A stretch of 64,000 nt of DNA from Pontibacter pamirensis (GTDB lineage Bacteria; Bacteroidota; Bacteroidia; Cytophagales; Hymenobacteraceae), in the NCBI RefSeq assembly GCF_010015475.1, contig NZ_SSNI01000011.1:121498-185497 (forward strand). The letters are read 5' to 3'. Shown here in pieces: positions 26,049-34,746 of the stretch. A program made the position numbers and the translations under genes. Every line of letters begins with the position of its first letter. Within the stretch, counting starts at the first letter, position 1. Under the pieces are notes generated by a model, which saw nothing but the letters and a program-made list of their open reading frames with translations, made no database searches and was not told the DNA's origin.

Positions 26049-26080
26049 CAAATATATGTATATACACTTAATGTACAAAC
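26049..26080 (-). promoter_or_regulatory. Consensus promoter with MarR-type operator, marR gene
   Basis: TTTG-N19-TATATTTG on the minus strand, with the spacer TACATTAAGTGTATATACA. The inner palindrome TACATTA-AGTGTA has one mismatch compared with the yceI copy, and TGTATATACA is a second palindrome. The -7 element ends 28 bp before the marR start. 30 of 32 bases equal the yceI promoter block. Confidence 0.8.
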
Positions 26081-26198
26081 AATATACCACCTATTTCAAT
26101 AATGCTCTAAAATTCAACTTATAACAACAAAAACTGCCAAAAGTTAAGAATCATTGTTCAAACAAACAATAAAACAACAGCGGCAGCGCCAACTTGGT

Positions 26199-27188
26199 CT
26201 ACTTCAAATACAAAATACCATCCTGCTCCCGCACCAACTTAAACGGGTCCTCTTCCAGAATTAGGAAGCCGTCGAGGTCTACAAAGTCGAAGGCACTGCT
26301 CAATTGCATGGCCGACCAGATCCCAAGGGATGTTTCCACCATACAGCCGAGCATTGCCATCATACCGTGCTTCCGCGTCTCCTGCAGAAGCCTGACGGCA
26401 TTGAGGTATCCACCTGCCTTCATAAGCTTAATATTGATGCCATGAAATTGCGTTTGCAGCAGTTGGAAGTCGGCTATATCCGTTACAGACTCATCTGCCA
26501 CAAGAGGAATAGGGCTGATTCCTTTAATGTGGGCATAGGCGGCGGCATGCGAGGCAGGCATAGGCTGCTCCACAAAAAGCACCTGACTCGGGTCCAGTGC
26601 ATTCAGGAAATTCATCAGTTCATCGGGGCCCTTCCAACTTTCGTTTCCGTCTATCACCACCTTTCGGGGCGTAGCTTTCAACACCTCCTGCACCATGTCG
26701 AGCCCCTCCTGGTGGTTCACCTTTACCTTCAGGCTATTGAAGCGGTTCAGGTTGTTGGCACGGATAAACTCCTGCACCAGCCCGGGCTCCATAATAGGCA
26801 GCGAATAGCAGGTGGCCTGCTCCCCCGGAGCCTTCTGGCCCAGCATGTGGTGCACGGCAATACTTTTGTGCTGGCAAAAATAATGAAGATATGCTGACTC
26901 AATGGCAAAGCGCAGCGAATTTACCGGCAGGTGCTCCTGCAACAACTGTATCAGGGCCTCCATACTGTTAATGTTAGCCAGCCCCGCCATTAACAGCACC
27001 TGGTACTGCTGCAACAGCAGTTCAGGGGTTTCGCCATAGCGTATGTTTGGCGCCGCCTCACCAAAGCCACTGAAGGTTCCGTCGGTTACCTGCACCAGAA
27101 AATTCAGTTTCTCGTCGCTGGCATTCCGGGCAATCTTCCAGGTGTACTTCAGTTTGAGGTGCAGCACCTCTATGCGCCATGTCAGCAT
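26199..27188 (-). CDS. Dipeptide epimerase, enolase superfamily (L-Ala-D/L-Glu epimerase type)
   Basis: A 329-residue enolase-superfamily protein of the muconate-lactonizing subgroup. The expected catalytic frame is present: the KxK motif in LKVKVNHQ (about residue 166), metal ligands in VIDGNESW, FVEQPMP and LVADESV, and the second lysine in INIKLMKAGG. The DES motif and the length point to dipeptide epimerases that invert L-Ala-D-Glu from peptidoglycan turnover. It stands divergent from a glutamate-type symporter gene. The exact dipeptide is not certain. Confidence 0.88.
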   Translation of the reverse strand: MLTWRIEVLHLKLKYTWKIARNASDEKLNFLVQVTDGTFSGFGEAAPNIRYGETPELLLQQYQVLLMAGLANINSMEALIQLLQEHLPVNSLRFAIESAYLHYFCQHKSIAVHHMLGQKAPGEQATCYSLPIMEPGLVQEFIRANNLNRFNSLKVKVNHQEGLDMVQEVLKATPRKVVIDGNESWKGPDELMNFLNALDPSQVLFVEQPMPASHAAAYAHIKGISPIPLVADESVTDIADFQLLQTQFHGINIKLMKAGGYLNAVRLLQETRKHGMMAMLGCMVETSLGIWSAMQLSSAFDFVDLDGFLILEEDPFKLVREQDGILYLK

Positions 27189-27345
27189 ATTTATAAAGTA
27201 GTTTAGATAAAATCAGAAAGCATAAATAGCATCTTTTTAGCCTAAAAAGCCATCCTTATTACCTCCAACTTGAAAGGATGTATAAAGTTTCCCTGTGCAG
27301 CTGTTTATCGTCTCAAAAAATAGTTTTCGAATCGTATTCCACCTG

Positions 27346-27376
27346 TTTGCAGATGTGCTTTTTGCCCCTATATTTG
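27346..27376 (+). promoter_or_regulatory. Consensus promoter of the DAACS symporter gene
   Basis: TTTG at 27346-27349, a spacer of exactly 19 bp and TATATTTG at 27369-27376 match the Bacteroidota housekeeping promoter fully. The predicted message has a leader of about 120 nt before the ATG at 27502. It occupies much of the 313-bp gap between the divergent genes. Confidence 0.75.
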
Positions 27377-27501
27377 CTAAGCTAATGTAGCTGTGCCCTG
27401 TCGGCAATTGCTCTTAATAAAGGCTTTACAGACGCATTTCCTACAAAGGCTTTTTCCGGCGGCTGCCATTCTTGGCAGGCGTATTTTACCTTATATACTT
27501 T

Positions 27502-28941
27502 ATGAAAAAGTCTTTTTTACCTCTGGCCACGCTGTTGTGCATTACCATCGCGGCCATACTTACTGTGCTGCAGCAGTACGGCTTTATTTCTTTGCCGGCT
27601 GAGGCTCTGACGGCTGTACGCTGGGCGGGTATCAGCGTGCTCTTGCTCTACGGCCTGCAGAAACGCACGCTTACCACCTGGATTCTCATCAGCATGGTAG
27701 TGGGCGCTGAAATCGGCTATGATTTTCCGACTTTCGCCACAAGCCTGAATGTGCTGAGCAAAGTTTTCCTTAAACTCATCAAAACCATTATCGCCCCGCT
27801 TATTTTTGCTACACTAGTAGTAGGCATAGCGGGCCACTCCAACCTGAAACAGGTAGGCAGCATGGGCTGGAAAGCCATTGTTTATTTTGAGATAGTTACG
27901 ACGCTGGCGCTTTTCATCGGTCTGGCAGCTATCAACATCAGCAAAGCTGGCGAGGGCATCGACTCCAGCGTTATTGCGCAGGGACAGGAGGAGATTGCGG
28001 CCCCGGCCAAACAGTCGGCTGCCGACATCATCCTGCACGTGTTCCCGGAGAACATCGCCAAATCAATTGTAGAGGGCCAGGTACTGCAGATAGTGGTGTT
28101 TAGCGTGCTGTTTGCCATTGGTCTAGCTATGGTGAACGAGAAAAAACGCAAGCCCATGCTGGACTTCTGCGAGAGCCTCTCCGAAACCATGTTCAAGTTC
28201 ACGAACATCATCATGTACTTCGCTCCTATAGGCGTGGGTGCAGCCATTGCCTATACGGTAGGCCATATGGGTTTTGGCATTCTGCTGAACCTGTTCCAGT
28301 TGCTGGCCACTTTGTATGTGGCGCTCCTCGCGTTTGTGCTGCTGGTGCTGTTGCCGGTGGCCTTGATTGCCCGCATACCTATCAGGCGCTTCCTGAAGGC
28401 AGTGTCCGGGCCGGTTTCCATTGCCTTTGCCACTACCAGTTCTGAAGCGGCACTGCCCCGTGCCATGGAAGAGATGGAGAAGTTGGGTGTGCCACGCAGA
28501 ATTGTGGCCTTTGTGATGCCGACAGGCTATAGTTTTAACCTGGATGGCACTACCTTGTATCTGGCGCTTGCATCGGTGTTTGTGGCGCAGGCCGCTGGTG
28601 TTCCGCTAAGCTGGGAGCAGCAGCTGGTAATGGTGTTTACGCTGATGCTAACAAGTAAAGGCGTGGCGGGAGTGCCACGTGCCTCTTTGGTTATACTTTT
28701 AGGTACCGTCGCTTCTTTTAATCTGCCGGTATGGCCGGTATTCGCCATCCTCGGTATCGACGAGCTGATGGACATGGCCCGCACCTCCATTAACGTAACC
28801 GGCAACTGCCTTGCCACAGCCGTGGTAGCGCGCTGGGAAGGTGAGTTTGACCTGCAGCCGGAAACTGGTTTGGTAGAGACAACTATACCGGAGCTTTTGC
28901 AGGATAAGCAGGAAGAGGACCGAACGCCGGAGTTGGTGTAG
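27502..28941 (+). CDS. Dicarboxylate/amino acid:cation symporter (DAACS family)
   Basis: About 479 residues from the ATG at 27502 (MKKSFLPL), better than the upstream in-frame start because it places the charged end before the first helix. It imports glutamate, aspartate or C4-dicarboxylates with protons or sodium. The serine-rich hairpin reads FATTSSEAALP. The substrate/cation region is FNLDGTTLYLALASVFVAQ, and the C-terminal helix has ARTSINVTGNCLATAVVARWE. An extra pair of hydrophobic stretches precedes the usual first helix. It has a perfect consensus promoter and lies opposite the dipeptide epimerase gene. Confidence 0.93.
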   Translation: MKKSFLPLATLLCITIAAILTVLQQYGFISLPAEALTAVRWAGISVLLLYGLQKRTLTTWILISMVVGAEIGYDFPTFATSLNVLSKVFLKLIKTIIAPLIFATLVVGIAGHSNLKQVGSMGWKAIVYFEIVTTLALFIGLAAINISKAGEGIDSSVIAQGQEEIAAPAKQSAADIILHVFPENIAKSIVEGQVLQIVVFSVLFAIGLAMVNEKKRKPMLDFCESLSETMFKFTNIIMYFAPIGVGAAIAYTVGHMGFGILLNLFQLLATLYVALLAFVLLVLLPVALIARIPIRRFLKAVSGPVSIAFATTSSEAALPRAMEEMEKLGVPRRIVAFVMPTGYSFNLDGTTLYLALASVFVAQAAGVPLSWEQQLVMVFTLMLTSKGVAGVPRASLVILLGTVASFNLPVWPVFAILGIDELMDMARTSINVTGNCLATAVVARWEGEFDLQPETGLVETTIPELLQDKQEEDRTPELV

Positions 28942-29013
28942 TTTTGAAGACCTGCCTCTGAACATTGGTGCCATCGTTCATTTTACTGAACACCCGGCGC
29001 CAACATCACCATC

Positions 29014-29061
29014 TAAACAGGAAACCCCGTGGCCTTTTAAGGCAGCGGGGCTTCTTGTTTA
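29014..29061 (+). terminator. Terminator between symporter and oxidoreductase genes
   Basis: TAAACAGGAA...CCCCG pairs with CGGGG...TTCTTGTTTA around an inner GCCTT/AAGGC stem, with a few mismatches. It lies between convergent genes and could act in both directions. Confidence 0.6.
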
Positions 29062-29125
29062 TAAAAGTTGAAAACGCTCTCCCTGAACTTTGTTCTGCAA
29101 GAAAAGAAGAAGGGTCATGGAGGCA

Positions 29126-30244
29126 TCACAATTTCAGGCTCACCTTTTCACCTGTGTTGGCTGCCAGATAAATGGCATCGATGATTTTTAAATCTTTCAG
29201 GCCTTCTTCGCCATCTACAGGCACAACCGGTTTTTTGCTTTCCAAAATAATACCCGCCATTTCGTCCATCTGTACAGTCTGGTGCGTCTGGTGGGGCTGA
29301 TTTAACTCGCCTTTATGGGTACGCCCTTTGATAGGGCCATAGCCTGTAGCCGGGTGCAGTTCGGCATACCCTTGCTGGCCATTCAGGAAAAAGCGGTCCA
29401 GGTTCCCCATGCTGTACGTCGACAAACAGGACGCTACTGCTCCGCTGGGGAAGCCCAACTGAAATTGAATGGTTTCGTCAACGCCGGCTTTAAATTTATC
29501 CGGGTCTGTTTTGGTTTCCTGTGCCGTTACCCAAACAGGCTCTTCCCCTACCATATAACGCGCCCCATTTACAGAATAAATGCCGATGTCCATCATGGCA
29601 CCGCCACCAGCCAGTTCTTTGTTTAACCGCCACTGATTAGGGTCCCCTATCTTGAAACCGGTTAAGCCCTGGAAAAACATGATTTTCCCAAACTCGCCTG
29701 CTTCCCGCATCCGGATAATCTCCAGTGTCTTGGGCTCGAAATGCATCCTGTATCCCACCAGCAGTTTCACGTTAGCTTTCTTACAGGCATCTACCATTTC
29801 CTGCCCTTCTTTGGCGTTCACGGCCATTGGCTTTTCGCAAATGGCATGTTTGCCGGCTTTGGCTACCCGTATGACCTGGTCGTGGTGCAGGCCGTTTGGG
29901 GTGATAACATACACCGCATCTATATCCGGATTGTCTTTAATCTGGTCGAAGTTCTCGTAGTTGTAACAGTTCTTCGCCGGGATATTGTACTTGCTCTGCC
30001 AGTCTTTGATTTTAGAGGGGGTGCCACTGATAACGCCTACTAGTTTGGCCTTTTGGGAATCTTGCATTGCCTCCGCGACCCGGGTTCCGTAGCTGCCCAG
30101 GCCCATAATGGCCACCCGTAATACAGGCCCTTCATAAGGCTCTCTGTAAAACGCAGCCATGTCAGGTGAACCGGACAATGATATCAAGGGCAAGCCCATT
30201 GCTGAAAGGGTAAGCTTTTGTAAAAAGTCTCGACGAGAATCCAT
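29126..30244 (-). CDS. Gfo/Idh/MocA family oxidoreductase, Tat-type leader
   Basis: A 372-residue NAD(P)-dependent sugar-type dehydrogenase. The Rossmann fold shows VAIMGLGSYGTRVAEAM (about residue 45), followed by the diagnostic CEKPMAVN. The C-terminal alpha/beta domain contains GGGAMMDIGIYSVNGARY. The N-terminus MDSRRDFLQKL plus a hydrophobic run looks like a Tat export signal, so the enzyme may be periplasmic, as in related glucose-fructose oxidoreductases. The substrate is unknown. Length and motifs are complete. Confidence 0.9.
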   Translation of the reverse strand: MDSRRDFLQKLTLSAMGLPLISLSGSPDMAAFYREPYEGPVLRVAIMGLGSYGTRVAEAMQDSQKAKLVGVISGTPSKIKDWQSKYNIPAKNCYNYENFDQIKDNPDIDAVYVITPNGLHHDQVIRVAKAGKHAICEKPMAVNAKEGQEMVDACKKANVKLLVGYRMHFEPKTLEIIRMREAGEFGKIMFFQGLTGFKIGDPNQWRLNKELAGGGAMMDIGIYSVNGARYMVGEEPVWVTAQETKTDPDKFKAGVDETIQFQLGFPSGAVASCLSTYSMGNLDRFFLNGQQGYAELHPATGYGPIKGRTHKGELNQPHQTHQTVQMDEMAGIILESKKPVVPVDGEEGLKDLKIIDAIYLAANTGEKVSLKL

Positions 30245-30424
30245 AGCAGTTTTTTTAGAGTAAGCTTTCGTAAATTTCGAAGCAGTCTAAAATAATAAAA
30301 TTTATTTTTAAAATGAATTTATCAGGCTATTCCTCTTTCTATTCAATTCAGAGCAGGCAAGTCTGGCACTACCACACCACCTCTGCCCTAACTTTTGCAT
30401 ACAGCTATATTAACTTATTAACTC

Positions 30425-30445
30425 TTATTTGTTTTTAACAAATAA
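30425..30445. promoter_or_regulatory. Palindrome upstream of the porin/haloperoxidase pair
   Basis: TTATTTGTT and AACAAATAA form a perfect 9-bp inverted repeat around TTT, in the 429-bp gap before the outer-membrane protein gene. It could be an operator; no regulator gene lies beside it. The rest of the gap is AT-rich and has no plausible gene. Confidence 0.4.
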
Positions 30446-30673
30446 ATATTTTCTGTCAGTTTTGCTGATATCAGTTAAAAATTTATATATTTATGTAATC
30501 GTGGTAAAAGAAGCATATGAAACACAGCACCTTCAGTAGCTATTTTGAGGTCATTGGACGCTCTTATAGCTGTGACATTTCATACTGCACTACCCACTAA
30601 ACCGCTCATACGTGGCAGGTATCATCCTGCTTTTTCCTGATTCCCCTCTTACTTTCACATCAATCAACCACTT

Positions 30674-31612
30674 ATGAAAAAGGTTTACTACCCGCTCCTT
30701 CTAGGAATTATGGCCCTCTGCATGAGTTTTTTCCCTGCTGCTTCCTATGCCCAGACCGAGCAGGATGCCCTGATGATGGGCGAGAGAAAACTCTGTGTGG
30801 CAGCTACTGTGCAGTACAGCAGTTGGACAAACTATTGGGAAGGCAACTTTAATCGGGACAATGAGAACCTGGGCAGAGTTACCTCGAAGGCCGCCGCGCT
30901 CATGCTGAACTATGGGCTGAAGGAGAACCTGAACATAATGGCTACCCTACCCTACATCCAAACAGCCTCCAGCAAGGGTACTTTAAGTGGCCTGAAAGGT
31001 TTCCAGGACCTCAGCCTTGCTGTTAAATGGAGGGCTTTGCAGTGGCAGGCCGATAGGCAGAAAGTGTCGGTTTTTGCCGTTGGTGGCTTCTCTACCCCCA
31101 CCAATCAGTACAATATCGAATTTCTGCCCATGAGCGTTGGCCTGGGCAGTCAGGTTCTCAGCGGCAGGCTCATATCTGACCTGCAGGTGAATAAGTTCAG
31201 TTTAACCCTTTCGGGTGCTTACCTGCACCGGGGCAATGTAAAGATAGACCGCTCGGCATATTATACCGACCGCCTCATCAACTCTAATGAAGTAAACATG
31301 CCGGATGCCGGGAACTTCCAACTGCGCACAGGCTACCGAAGCAGCCGGACTATTGCAGAGGCCTTTGTCGATAACATGACTACTTTTGGTGGGTTCGACA
31401 TCCGTAAGAACGACATGCCTTTTGTAAGCAACCGGATGAACAGCACGCGGGTGGGCCTTGAGGCGAAACACTACCTTGCTCGCATCCCTGCGCTGGGCCT
31501 CCATGCTGCCGGCTGGCACACGCTGGCTGGCCGCAACGTTGGACAGGCCATCGGCTTCCTGGCCGGGGTAGATTATATCTTTGACTTTACTTCAAACACC
31601 GCAAGCAAATAA
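30674..31612 (+). CDS. Putative outer-membrane beta-barrel (phenol MetA-like/transporter family)
   Basis: A 312-residue protein with a signal peptide ending near ASYAQ. The mature part is a series of alternating amphipathic strands (ATVQYSSWTNYWEG, NIMATLPYIQT, SVFAVGGFSTPTNQY, LTLSGAYLHRG) and ends in the aromatic-tipped strand GVDYIFDF. It resembles the MetA-pathway-of-phenol-degradation type barrel proteins. Its stop is 4 bp before the start of the haloperoxidase-like gene, so both come from one message and may act together at the outer membrane. The substrate is unknown. Confidence 0.72.
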   Translation: MKKVYYPLLLGIMALCMSFFPAASYAQTEQDALMMGERKLCVAATVQYSSWTNYWEGNFNRDNENLGRVTSKAAALMLNYGLKENLNIMATLPYIQTASSKGTLSGLKGFQDLSLAVKWRALQWQADRQKVSVFAVGGFSTPTNQYNIEFLPMSVGLGSQVLSGRLISDLQVNKFSLTLSGAYLHRGNVKIDRSAYYTDRLINSNEVNMPDAGNFQLRTGYRSSRTIAEAFVDNMTTFGGFDIRKNDMPFVSNRMNSTRVGLEAKHYLARIPALGLHAAGWHTLAGRNVGQAIGFLAGVDYIFDFTSNTASK

Positions 31613-31616
31613 CCAC

Positions 31617-33161
31617 ATGAAGAAGCCCTTTACTTTCCTATTATCCTGCCTTTGCCTCCTGCACCTGGTATCCTGCGACAAAGACGTTGTGGAGACAAAC
31701 GCCGGCTACCAGGCCCTGCAACCAACCCAGACCGACGCAGAGGCCGGCACCTGGACTCCGCTCATCGTATCTTCTGCGGCCGATTTTCCACTTTCTGCTC
31801 CTGAGCCTGCTACTTCTGCTGCCTACCTGCAGGAACTGAAGGAGCTCAAAACCATGACAGCCAACTTAACAGCAGACCAGAAACGCATTATAGATTACTG
31901 GAAGGTAGGCAGCGTGCTGCGGTGGAACGAGATTATGAGGGAACTGGTAGCCAAGCATAACCTGCCTCCTTATCAAAACCCTGATAAAACCTATCCGATA
32001 CCAAGTGCCGCCAACCCGTTTGCTTACCCGGTATTCCCTTTTTCCAATCCGCCTTATGCAGCCAGGGCCTATGCCTATGTAAGCGCGGCACAGTATGATG
32101 CGCTCGTGATGGCCCATCATTTTAAGAATGAATTTAAACGGGCAGCTCCTTACCATGCGGATGCCTCCATCAAACCAGCTATACTTAAAAGTGAGTTAGC
32201 TGCTTACCCTTCAGAGGATGCGGTGGTAGCGGGAGCATCGTTGGAAATGATGAAGCTTTTGTTTCCGGCTGATGTAGCCTATCTCACTAAAATGGCGGAA
32301 GAGGAAAAGAACTACCGCCTGTGGAGTGGGGCCAATGTGCGGAGTGATGTTGTAGCGGGCGATTCTCTGGGCAGATGGGTGGCCCGGAAAGTCATACAAA
32401 GAGCGAAGACGGATGGCATGGGCGCTTCAGTTGGCACCCAGGAACTCTGGACCAAGTTGGAAGACGATTGCAGAGCGAAAGGTGAAACTCCCTGGCTTTC
32501 GTTGGAAACGCCCAAGCGCCCGCCTATGCTGCCTTTTTTCGGTGATGTAAAGCCTTTGCTGTTTGATAGGTCAGATGTGCCTGCCTTGCGTCCGGGTCCC
32601 CCTCCGTCTGCTAACTCTGAGCAAATGCGCAAAGAGCTGGATGAGGTGTTGAGCTACACATTAAATCCTACACGTGAACACATGCGCATTGTTAACTTTT
32701 GGGCAGATGGAGTAGGCACTTCAACACCACCAGGCCACTGGAATGCCATTGCCACTGAGGAATTTGTAAAGAAGCAGTACAGCGAAGTTCGTTGGGCACG
32801 TAACTACGCCTTACTGAATGCCGCCCTGATGGATGCAGCCATTCTGTGCTGGAATACAAAGTTTTACTATTTCAACGCCAGGCCTTGTCAGCTGGACCCG
32901 AAAATTAAAACGCTCACCGGAGTGCCGAATTTTCCTGCTTATGTATCCGGTCATTCTACTTTCAGCGGAGCTGCGGCCACTGTACTAGGGCATATTATAC
33001 CTGAACGGGCAATTGATTTCAAGGCTATGGCACAGGAAGCTTCTGACTCTAGGTTATTTGGTGGCATTCACTACCGGGCAGATTGCGAGGAAGGTTTAGA
33101 AGCAGGTAGCAAAGTAGGTGACTATGCTATAGCACGGGCCAGAACAGACGGAGCAGAATAA
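31617..33161 (+). CDS. Vanadium-dependent haloperoxidase-like PAP2 protein (lipoprotein)
   Basis: About 514 residues from the ATG at 31617. The lipobox LLHLVSCDKD marks a lipoprotein. The C-terminal PAP2/VHPO domain has FNARPCQ (first Arg region), PAYVSGHSTFSGA (catalytic His, with VSGH where PSGH is usual) and SRLFGGIHYRADCEEG (second Arg and apical His). The long N-terminal helical part is like that of bacterial vanadium-dependent haloperoxidase-like proteins, which use vanadate to oxidise halides or hydrolyse phosphate. Which activity applies cannot be told. It is co-transcribed with the preceding barrel protein. Confidence 0.88.
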   Translation: MKKPFTFLLSCLCLLHLVSCDKDVVETNAGYQALQPTQTDAEAGTWTPLIVSSAADFPLSAPEPATSAAYLQELKELKTMTANLTADQKRIIDYWKVGSVLRWNEIMRELVAKHNLPPYQNPDKTYPIPSAANPFAYPVFPFSNPPYAARAYAYVSAAQYDALVMAHHFKNEFKRAAPYHADASIKPAILKSELAAYPSEDAVVAGASLEMMKLLFPADVAYLTKMAEEEKNYRLWSGANVRSDVVAGDSLGRWVARKVIQRAKTDGMGASVGTQELWTKLEDDCRAKGETPWLSLETPKRPPMLPFFGDVKPLLFDRSDVPALRPGPPPSANSEQMRKELDEVLSYTLNPTREHMRIVNFWADGVGTSTPPGHWNAIATEEFVKKQYSEVRWARNYALLNAALMDAAILCWNTKFYYFNARPCQLDPKIKTLTGVPNFPAYVSGHSTFSGAAATVLGHIIPERAIDFKAMAQEASDSRLFGGIHYRADCEEGLEAGSKVGDYAIARARTDGAE

Positions 33162-33196
33162 CCACTGAAACAGAAATTCCTCCAGTAATAAGCTTT

Positions 33197-33234
33197 GCTA
33201 CTCCGGGTATAGTGTATATCCGGAGTAGCCTGTT
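33197..33234 (+). terminator. Terminator after the haloperoxidase-like gene
   Basis: GCTACTCCGG at 33197-33206 pairs perfectly with CCGGAGTAGC at 33220-33229 around a 13-nt loop, followed by a short T-containing tail. Confidence 0.7.
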
Positions 33235-33454
33235 TAAAATCAAACCTTTCCGTTTTCATACCCTAAAGCTCGTAAATCACAGTCGCTTTATTACTAGGGC
33301 AGCTGATTACCTCGTCTGCACACCACGCAGTACAAAGTTGCCTGCAGTACGATGACAGATAAATTTATACCTGTAAATAAAGCTTCCTGCATTCATCAAC
33401 CGTATAACTTATTTAATATAAATTTATACTATGTATGATTAATAAAAATCTATA

Positions 33455-34408
33455 ATGATGTCACAGAAGAAGGTAATCGTAGTATTCGGTGCAACAGGTG
33501 CCCAGGGAGGCGGTGTTGCGCGTGCCATCCTGCAAGATACGAACAGCGACTTTGCTGTTCGTGCTGTTACAAGAAACGTGGATTCAGACAAGGCGAAGGA
33601 ACTCGCCAACATGGGTGCAGAAGTAGTAGCTGCTGATATTGATGACAAGCAAAGTATCTATGAAGCCTTACAAGGAGCATACGGTGCCTACTTTGTTACT
33701 TTCTTCTGGGACCATTTCTCACCGGAAAAAGAAATTACTGAGGCAAAGAGCATGGCCGAGGCAGCCCGTGAAGCAGGTTTGAAGCATGTGATATGGTCAA
33801 CATTGGAAGACACCCGAAAATGGGTACCGCTGGATGACGACAGAATGCCTACCCTACAGGAAAAGTATAAAGTTCCGCATTTTGATGCCAAAGGAGAAGC
33901 GGATCATTTCTTTACCGATGCTGGGGTACCCACCACCTTTTTTCGTGCCTCATTCTACTGGGATAACTTTATCTTCTTCGGTGCTGGACCTAAAAAAGGG
34001 CCTGATGGCAAGCTATACCTTACCATGCCCATGGACGATAAGAAAATGGCTGGCATAGCTGCCGAAGATATAGGCAAATGCGCCTACGGCATCTTTAAAA
34101 GAGGAGAAGAACTTGTTGGCAAAACAATTGGCGTAGCAGGGGAGCATTTGACAGGACAGGAGATGGCTGCTCAACTTTCAGAAGCCATCGGACAGGAAGT
34201 GCTGTACAACAACATCACCCCGGAAGCATACCGGAACCTGGGCTTTCCCGGGGCAGACGACCTGGGTAATATGTTTCAGTTTTACCGCGACTTCGAGGAA
34301 GTGTGCAATTCAGTGCGCGATGTCAAGTTTTCGAAAGAGCTGAACCCCGGGTTAAAAAACTTCTCCATGTGGCTCTCTCAAAATGCACAACGCATACCTC
34401 TTGAATGA
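33455..34408 (+). CDS. NmrA/HSCARG-like NAD(P)-binding protein
   Basis: A 317-residue atypical short-chain dehydrogenase. The N-terminus VIVVFGATGAQGGGVARAIL holds the NAD(P)-binding GxxGxxG. VVAADIDDKQSIYEALQGAYGAYFVT and the HVIWSTLED segment match NmrA/HSCARG proteins, which sense the NADPH/NADP ratio or act as reductases. The C-terminal part is normal for the family. The gene stands alone after a terminator, and I cannot name a partner. Confidence 0.9.
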   Translation: MMSQKKVIVVFGATGAQGGGVARAILQDTNSDFAVRAVTRNVDSDKAKELANMGAEVVAADIDDKQSIYEALQGAYGAYFVTFFWDHFSPEKEITEAKSMAEAAREAGLKHVIWSTLEDTRKWVPLDDDRMPTLQEKYKVPHFDAKGEADHFFTDAGVPTTFFRASFYWDNFIFFGAGPKKGPDGKLYLTMPMDDKKMAGIAAEDIGKCAYGIFKRGEELVGKTIGVAGEHLTGQEMAAQLSEAIGQEVLYNNITPEAYRNLGFPGADDLGNMFQFYRDFEEVCNSVRDVKFSKELNPGLKNFSMWLSQNAQRIPLE

Positions 34409-34446
34409 TATTATCTTTTAGTCAACTCTATCATACATCAAGGTTA

Positions 34447-34481
34447 CCACGGCCTGCCGGACCGGGTACGGCAGGCCGTGG
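34447..34481 (+). terminator. Hairpin after the NmrA-like gene
   Basis: A perfect 13-bp stem (CCACGGCCTGCCG with 34469-34481) and 9-nt loop follow the stop codon by about 40 bp. The T-tract is broken (CTTTCTCCTGTTT), so it is a terminator of uncertain strength. Confidence 0.65.
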
Positions 34482-34583
34482 CGCTTTCTCCTGTTTCACC
34501 GACCAAAGCTTCCCTCTTAACAAGACCATATCTTTGTATACCTACTTCTTTTTCCATACAAGCCATTTTTGGTATAATTTTAA

Positions 34584-34700
34584 GAGAGCAAACGCCTTTC
34601 GGCAAACATAAAAATTTACCAGCAACAGCTGGCCAATGGCCTGAATGTGGTTACGGTACCTTATAACAGTCCGGGCCTGGCGGCTTTTTACATTGTTAAT
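34584..34700 (+). pseudogene. Possible remnant of an M16 peptidase N-terminus
   Basis: After a stop at 34581 the frame reads ...KIYQQQLANGLNVVTVPYNS, then PGLAAFYIVNG, without a start codon. This is close to the first beta strands of insulinase-type M16 zinc proteases (NGLxVVxVPxDSPGLVAYYxV). The similarity stops where the next terminator begins, before any HxxEH motif could occur. It sits between two hairpins in an otherwise empty 668-bp gap. It is best read as a short gene remnant, but it is only about 31 residues, so chance is possible. Confidence 0.4.
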
Positions 34701-34703
34701 GGC

Positions 34704-34746
34704 AAAACTCGCCTTCCTGCAATTTGCAGGGAGGCGAGTTTTTTGT
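34704..34746 (+). terminator. Second hairpin terminator in the 34.4-35.1 kb gap
   Basis: A 17-bp stem (34704-34720 with 34726-34742, one G-T pair) with a 5-nt loop is followed by T residues. It directly follows the M16-like fragment, and could be the remnant gene's neighbouring terminator or a repeat element. Confidence 0.75.
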
